Source of the DNA: Stenopsyche tienmushanensis
Lineage: Eukaryota > Arthropoda > Insecta > Trichoptera > Stenopsychidae
Direction: 5' to 3'
Assembly: GCA_008973525.1 (NCBI GenBank)
Contig: WACJ01000364.1
Coordinates: 186,001-250,000 of the forward strand
Length of the DNA stretch: 64,000 nucleotides
The position numbers and the translations under genes were made by a program. Position 1 is the stretch's first letter, and every line of letters starts with the position of its first letter. The notes under the pieces were generated by a model. It was not told the DNA's origin, ran no database searches, and saw nothing but the letters and a program-made list of their open reading frames with translations. Shown in pieces: positions 60,901 to 64,000 of the stretch.

Positions 60901-62045
60901 TACACTTACTTTCTCAGCAAATTGATATACAGACGTCAAGAAAGGATGCTGTCTCAGTTCTCTTATAAAGGGTCGTTGATCCAAATCTTTCACGAGACAT
61001 TCAGATATAAAATCAGCAAGGAGTGGTGTATATTGTTCCGGTCTAGATAAAGAAGGCGGTGGATTTCTTGGGATTTGAAAAAGTGCTCTCATAGGATGAA
61101 GATCACTGAGTGGCGGATCACCTTCGGCAAGTTCAATAGCTGTTATCCCAATCGACCAAACATCACATCGTGCATCATATGAATGATCCAACTGTTGTTC
61201 ACAAGCAATGACCTGCAATCATTTTTATATTATGTTACATTTTTAAGCTTATGAGAATTCTTTATAAAGACAAGACAAATTTAATTTTGACATACTTCAG
61301 GTGCCATCCAATATGGTGTTCCAACGGATGTATTTCTTCTAGCCATCGTTGCAGCCAAATGGGATGATACTCCAAAATCCACCAATTTGACTGCCGCAGC
61401 TTCCGTAAGCAATATATTATGACCTTTGACATCACGATGCATACAATGGTTGCTATGTAAATAAATGAGGGCTTCTACCGTCTCGCGGATTATATATGCG
61501 ACTTGTTCATCGGTGAGTCTCTCCCCACGGTTACGAAGCCCTTGAACCAAATCTGTGACTGACCCACCAGTACACAGCTGTGAAATATAAATTTAATATA
61601 AATCAATTATGTATTTTATAAATATTTGAATTATAAAAATAATTAAGTACTCACTTCCATAACAAACCATAACTGATCATCTTCCGTTGTTGGCCCATGT
61701 TTGAGAAATAATCCATGGAAAGATGGTAAATTAGGATGGCGTGATAAATCACGAAAGACAAGGAATTCTTCTTCTATTTCTTCAATATTTTCAGCAATAT
61801 TTTCTAAAATCTGAAATAATTACGATAAAAATAATCAAAATATATGTTAATTATTTAAAATTTTTAAAATGTAAGCATAATATTTTGCTAACTTTTATGG
61901 CAACGCGTTTCTTTGTTTTTCTATCTCTAGCTGAATAAACTTCTCCATATGTACCCTCACCGATTAGACCCTCAAGAGTAAATCTATCGGCAGGATCAGG
62001 CAATTTATCCAATTCCACATGCTGAGAGAGTCCATGATAAGCCAT
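54499..62045 (-). CDS. MYO3: Class III myosin (kinase + motor), complete 21-exon gene
   Basis: Joined coding exons give 1493 residues. Domain order: Ser/Thr kinase about residues 22-291 (Gly loop GEGTYGEVY, lysine in VAIK at 51, [14 protein letters not shown], so all catalytic residues are present); myosin motor about 340-1048 (P-loop [10 protein letters not shown] near 433, switch [10 protein letters not shown] near 483, switch II DIFGFE near 714, actin-binding segment [16 protein letters not shown]); three IQ motifs (about 1050, 1078 and 1171); a basic/acidic helical stretch; and a low-complexity tail ending near a [13 protein letters not shown] motif. A kinase fused N-terminal to a motor is diagnostic of class III myosins (NinaC, MYO3A/B), which are actin-based motors of photoreceptor microvilli and sensory protrusions. 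The kinase is closer in style to MYO3A/B than to what I recall of Drosophila NinaC. The length matches long NinaC/MYO3 forms. All 20 introns are GT-AG and keep the frame. The start is the ATG at 62045 (MAYHGL...). The stop TAG is followed at once by AATAAA. Co-oriented with alpha-catulin downstream. Confidence 0.96.
55363..55506 (-). CDS. MYO3: MYO3 coding exon 20
   Basis: 47 codons, [20 protein letters not shown] onward. Good acceptor CTGCCTTTTAG, donor GTAATATT, phase 2. Low-complexity tail sequence with no domain recognised. Confidence 0.82.
55617..55706 (-). CDS. MYO3: MYO3 coding exon 19 (acidic tail)
   Basis: 29 codons with [18 protein letters not shown]. The phases match on both sides, but the acceptor (AATAATAAAG) has almost no pyrimidine tract. 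The exon may therefore be alternative or its start may be misplaced. Confidence 0.7.
55790..56525 (+). mobile_element. mariner remnant in MYO3 intron 18 with family E insert
   Basis: 55850-55912 encodes [14 protein letters not shown] (helix-turn-helix). 56155-56520 encodes the catalytic half ([16 protein letters not shown], then [20 protein letters not shown]). Between them, 55915-56150 is a family E repeat. Sits in the intron between exons 18 and 19, antisense to MYO3. Confidence 0.82.
56582..56766 (-). CDS. MYO3: MYO3 coding exon 18 (tail, ANQEAH motif)
   Basis: [18 protein letters not shown], then [16 protein letters not shown], a motif I associate with the class III tail just after the IQs. 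The acceptor GTGTACAG sits 83 bp after the previous donor. Donor GTATAG, phase 2. The next intron holds mariner and family E insertions. Confidence 0.88.
56850..56974 (-). CDS. MYO3: MYO3 coding exon 17 (IQ3)
   Basis: Completes IQ3 ([11 protein letters not shown]), then a polar stretch. The donor GTATAT after AAAGAT begins an 83-bp intron (56767-56849). An in-frame stop follows if it is not spliced, so splicing here is required. Confidence 0.88.
57045..57179 (-). CDS. MYO3: MYO3 coding exon 16
   Basis: 44 codons with a short linker and the start of IQ3 (AAVIIQS), which continues in the next exon. Acceptor ATGCTCAG, donor GTATGT, phase 1. Confidence 0.92.
57254..57503 (-). CDS. MYO3: MYO3 coding exon 15 (IQ1, IQ2, charged helix)
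   Basis: Two IQ calmodulin-binding motifs ([18 protein letters not shown] and [16 protein letters not shown]), then a strongly charged helix (LARERERKEK-type repeats) likely to be a single alpha helix or coiled coil. Phase 1, donor GTAATC. Confidence 0.94.
57588..57753 (-). CDS. MYO3: MYO3 coding exon 14 (converter)
   Basis: [20 protein letters not shown], then [19 protein letters not shown], the converter up to the lever. Acceptor TTCACAG, donor GTGAAT, phase 0 at the end. Confidence 0.95.
57836..58110 (-). CDS. MYO3: MYO3 coding exon 13 (actin-binding, SH-helix region)
   Basis: 91 codons plus 2 nt: [20 protein letters not shown], then [20 protein letters not shown] and [11 protein letters not shown]. 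These are classic motor C-terminal motifs. Donor GTATTT, phase 2. Confidence 0.95.
58187..58485 (-). CDS. MYO3: MYO3 coding exon 12 (loop 2 region)
   Basis: [19 protein letters not shown], then [13 protein letters not shown] and [13 protein letters not shown], the lower 50-kDa region. Ends in a serine-rich insert ([17 protein letters not shown]) at the loop 2 position, where surface phosphorylation could tune actin binding (inference). Confidence 0.94.
58551..58845. mobile_element. mariner/Tc1-type MITE in MYO3 intron 11
   Basis: 295 bp with 25-bp TIRs: TACAGGGTGCGTTCAAAAAA and, reverse complement, TACAGGATGCGTTCAAAAAG, then TAATG on both. TA at both tips. The interior has a 73-codon minus-strand ORF of unknown identity. 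Confidence 0.88.
58861..59156 (-). CDS. MYO3: MYO3 coding exon 11 (switch II)
   Basis: Contains [12 protein letters not shown] (switch II), [20 protein letters not shown], and [19 protein letters not shown]. Acceptor ATCTTTAG, donor GTATTT, phase 1. The following intron carries a 295-bp mariner-type MITE. Confidence 0.95.
59233..59443 (-). CDS. MYO3: MYO3 coding exon 10
   Basis: Encodes [17 protein letters not shown], the [20 protein letters not shown] helix and [10 protein letters not shown]. Acceptor TATTGTAG, donor GTAAAT, phase 2. Confidence 0.94.
59519..59669 (-). CDS. MYO3: MYO3 coding exon 9
   Basis: 50 codons plus 1 nt. [20 protein letters not shown] followed by HLGDIEFGE is the conserved upper 50-kDa motif. 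Donor GTTCTA is non-standard at +3 to +6, but the phase with the next exon (QR-V-SRLLGV) supports it. Confidence 0.9.
59741..59921 (-). CDS. MYO3: MYO3 coding exon 8
   Basis: Begins in phase 2 with the last base of a Val codon, then [15 protein letters not shown], the motor segment after switch I. Ends WNQLNESFK, donor GTTAAT. Confidence 0.93.
59995..60197 (-). CDS. MYO3: MYO3 coding exon 7 (switch I)
   Basis: 67 codons plus 2 nt. Contains [17 protein letters not shown] and the switch I motif NSSRFGK, then [15 protein letters not shown]. The phase requires the donor GTATGT two bases past the GCA codon, giving VHQAVGESN across the junction. Confidence 0.94.
60278..60466 (-). CDS. MYO3: MYO3 coding exon 6 (P-loop)
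   Basis: 63 residues with the ATP-binding P-loop [10 protein letters not shown] and [14 protein letters not shown] ahead of it. Acceptor TTTTTACAG, donor GTAAAACT, phase 0. Confidence 0.96.
60545..60826 (-). CDS. MYO3: MYO3 coding exon 5 (linker and motor start)
   Basis: 94 residues. A basic linker ([19 protein letters not shown]) leads into the motor ([18 protein letters not shown], then [14 protein letters not shown]), which is the expected kinase-to-motor junction. Phase 0, donor GTAGGC. Confidence 0.95.
60910..61212 (-). CDS. MYO3: MYO3 coding exon 4 (kinase C-lobe)
   Basis: 101 residues with [19 protein letters not shown] and the closing arginine motif ([17 protein letters not shown]) of the C-lobe. 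Acceptor ATTGCAG, donor GTAAGTG, phase 0. Confidence 0.96.
61296..61577 (-). CDS. MYO3: MYO3 coding exon 3 (kinase catalytic core)
   Basis: 94 residues carrying the catalytic loop HRDVKGHN, the Mg-binding DFG and the activation segment up to GTPYWMAPE. Acceptor TTTCACAG, donor GTATGT, phase 0. All catalytic residues are present, so an active kinase is expected. Confidence 0.96.
61655..61810 (-). CDS. MYO3: MYO3 coding exon 2 (kinase, alphaC helix)
   Basis: 52 residues, starting [15 protein letters not shown] (alphaC region with its glutamates) and ending at the hinge LWFVME. Acceptor TTATTTCAG, donor GTGAGTAC, phase 0 at both ends. Confidence 0.95.
61893..62045 (-). CDS. MYO3: MYO3 coding exon 1 (start, kinase N-lobe)
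   Basis: Encodes 51 residues from the initiator ATG through the kinase glycine loop ([11 protein letters not shown]) to the VAIK lysine. The donor is GTTAGC and the exon ends in phase 0. An upstream TTATTAG before the ATG could be the acceptor of a 5' UTR exon. Confidence 0.94.
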
Positions 62046-63480
62046 CGTAAGGTCGTTGCGTTATGTCTTCATCTAATAAAGAAATTAATATCTAATTAGA
62101 ATCAAGAATCGAGCTACCGATATACATATATATGCAAATCAATTTGAAGTCTATGCAAATGCGGCAAGAAAATCATACACTGGAAGAAAGCCTTCGAGAA
62201 AAATAAGGTCAGTTCTATCGATTTTATAAAACAGATACTAATTGGCATACAACCGTTGACCAGAAAACATGTGGGACACTTACTCTAAGAGGATTACATC
62301 ATGACCTATCGAATGACTGTAGAATTTGCTTGAGTCGGGAAGCCATGCAAGGATTGACATACTTACACAGAAAAGCTTCAGTTTAAAATAAATGTTGTCC
62401 GCAATGATCATTCATTGTATTCATTGTAGTTGTTATTAAATTTCACAAGAATGTATATAAACACTATCTTTTTAATATAAAAAAAATGTATTAAACCCTC
62501 GTGGTTATTAAATCTAACGATGCAGCTCAAAAGTAATATATTAAAAAATCACAAAAGAGGAAACGTTATAAGTGCTCAAAAGTATAGGCTTTCATCAATC
62601 GGACCTTTTATTATGACGGCACAATCAAAATTAAATTAACTAGTCGACATGATAAAGCACTTTTATCATTGGCAATATCGGCAGTCCGCTAATGGACTCT
62701 CGATAGAATTTTATGTGAAAAATATTGATTTTAAACGACCATGTACTATCATTACAACATATCTATATTTAATATGTATCATTATAATGGTACAATCGAT
62801 CTGAAGGCAAAAATTCATATCTGTGAAATAGTTTCACAACAAAAAAATGTTTGATTACATATAACATAAGGAAAAAATGTGTTATTAAATACTTTCATGA
62901 TATTGTGGTCACTTTGCATTATTAAAGCAATAGCTAGAAAAATATACCTCAAGGAAGGAAGGAAAACTACGTTAAAATTTTGTAATTATTTGGTTGCCAT
63001 GGTACGATTTGAAATAAATAACATAAAAATCATTATTTCAATATTATAGTGTATTTTAAGTCTTTATGCATTCAATCCTTCTATAGTGTCGAGATAGGGA
63101 CCACGCTATAGAAAGTTAGGCATCAAAAAAAAAATCGTATGTGGTTAATTTTATTAGCAAGTGCAAGTGATTAACACGCGCTAGAAGGCATTAATCTTAT
63201 GTATTTTACCTGTTGCTTGCATAAAAAACGCCGCAAACGGAGTGGACGCTATAAGAGGGTTGACTGTATATGCATACATTTTACGCCTATCTAAAATTGC
63301 CTATTTTATAAGTGAAACTTTTATAGGACCATACCAGTCCGCAAAAAAAGTGCCCAGCAAAAGTCGAGTGACCACTTGCGCTCTGAACGCAGTGTAGAAA
63401 TTAGCTAGATTTTGTAACTTAAAATTAAAAAAACTGCAGCATAAATTAGTAAGATAGATAAATATGAAGTTATTATGAGG
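62046..63480. other. MYO3 upstream flank
   Basis: AT-rich, with a possible 5' UTR acceptor near 62073. No promoter element or other gene recognised. Confidence 0.4.
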
Positions 63481-63740
63481 GGGAGCTCTAGACTCGTTCG
63501 CGACCTCATTTGACGCGAGCCGCCTATGTAAGTTAGCCTTTGAGGGAGCCTCCGTGAATGTACAGGTCATAGAAAATGCCGCAAAAGGTCCAAAAAGAGG
63601 ACGGAGTGGCCACATGGTCTGTGTGTCCAACCGGTCCACTTTTCGGACCGCTGATATGACGAATGAGTGCCTCGGGATCGGACGCCATACCTGAACATGT
63701 CTACAGAACGATTACGAACTCTCATTACAAAACGAAGTTG
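63480..63740 (+). repeat. Family E interspersed repeat
   Basis: GGACGGAGTGGCCACATGGT, then CCAACCGGTCCACTTTTCGG. The longest copy, extending left through CTCGTTCGCGACCTCATTTG. Confidence 0.6.
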
Positions 63741-64000
63741 TCCGAAGAAGGCTGATCGAGTGGGTTGTTTAAACTTTATAATCGGTCAAAAATATTGTTG
63801 TCTTTATTTTATTGCGAGTTAATTAGTGTTGATTCATGTAAAGGGGAATGGTCGATTAAAATAGAAACCATGTGCAACTCTCGATCGCCATGGCTATAGG
63901 AGGAGATGCTTTTCCCGCAGGCGTATAACTGCAATCTCTCTTACATCCGTATTAAATGAAAACAATTGTTAAGACTAAAATATTTCAGTCAGTACCCGAC
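63741..64000. other. Non-coding right edge
   Basis: 63860-63970 faintly resembles family A LTR sequence (CCCGCAGGCG, CTCTCTTACATCC). Nothing firm. Confidence 0.3.

Overview
This is eukaryotic DNA, almost certainly from an insect. It is AT-rich and dominated by decayed transposons. It has intron-split genes with GT/AG junctions and no operons, Shine-Dalgarno sites or long bacterial-type ORFs. The order cannot be fixed from the sequence. The mix of mariner, piggyBac-like (TTAA-target), hAT and LTR elements, plus a kinase-motor class III myosin, fits a non-Drosophila insect.

Two cellular genes can be read, both on the minus strand. (1) A complete class III myosin (Ser/Thr kinase fused to a myosin motor; MYO3/NinaC family) runs from the ATG at 62045 to the stop at 54499-54501. 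I resolved 21 coding exons whose phases all agree. They sum to 4482 nt, or 1493 residues, close to the roughly 1500 usual for the long class III forms. Its introns are mostly short, except for two that carry transposon insertions (58551-58845 and about 55790-56525). (2) The 5' part of an alpha-catulin gene (vinculin/alpha-catenin superfamily) starts about 1.4 kb downstream of the myosin. Coding exon 1 is at 53059-53139 and exon 2 at 26401-26605, so intron 1 is 26453 bp. No later exon was found in 1-26400, which is probably intron 2 sequence, with the rest of the gene lying beyond the left edge.

Regions by content: 1-26400 (presumed intron 2) holds mariner fragments, a complete TTAA-flanked MITE at 15598-16083, a solo LTR nested in a mariner at 23300-24895, a tRNA-like SINE and several copies of unnamed repeat families. 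26606-53058 (intron 1) holds a 171-bp TTAA MITE, a foldback element with 65-bp tandem repeats, a piggyBac transposase remnant split by a 582-bp retroposon-like insertion with a 17-bp target duplication, hAT mini-elements that keep a dimerisation-domain ORF, a perfect 33-bp-arm hairpin, and a GC-rich island with a candidate alternative first exon for catulin. 53140-54498 is the short intergenic space and presumed catulin promoter. 62046-64000 is the upstream flank of the myosin.

The myosin would act in actin-based structures (rhabdomeres or microvilli, or sensory protrusions) and catulin at the cytoskeleton and adhesion sites. Nothing in the sequence links the two beyond adjacency and shared strand. 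For repeats I name a family only where terminal repeats, target duplications or transposase motifs are visible. Other families are lettered A (LTR), B, D and E.
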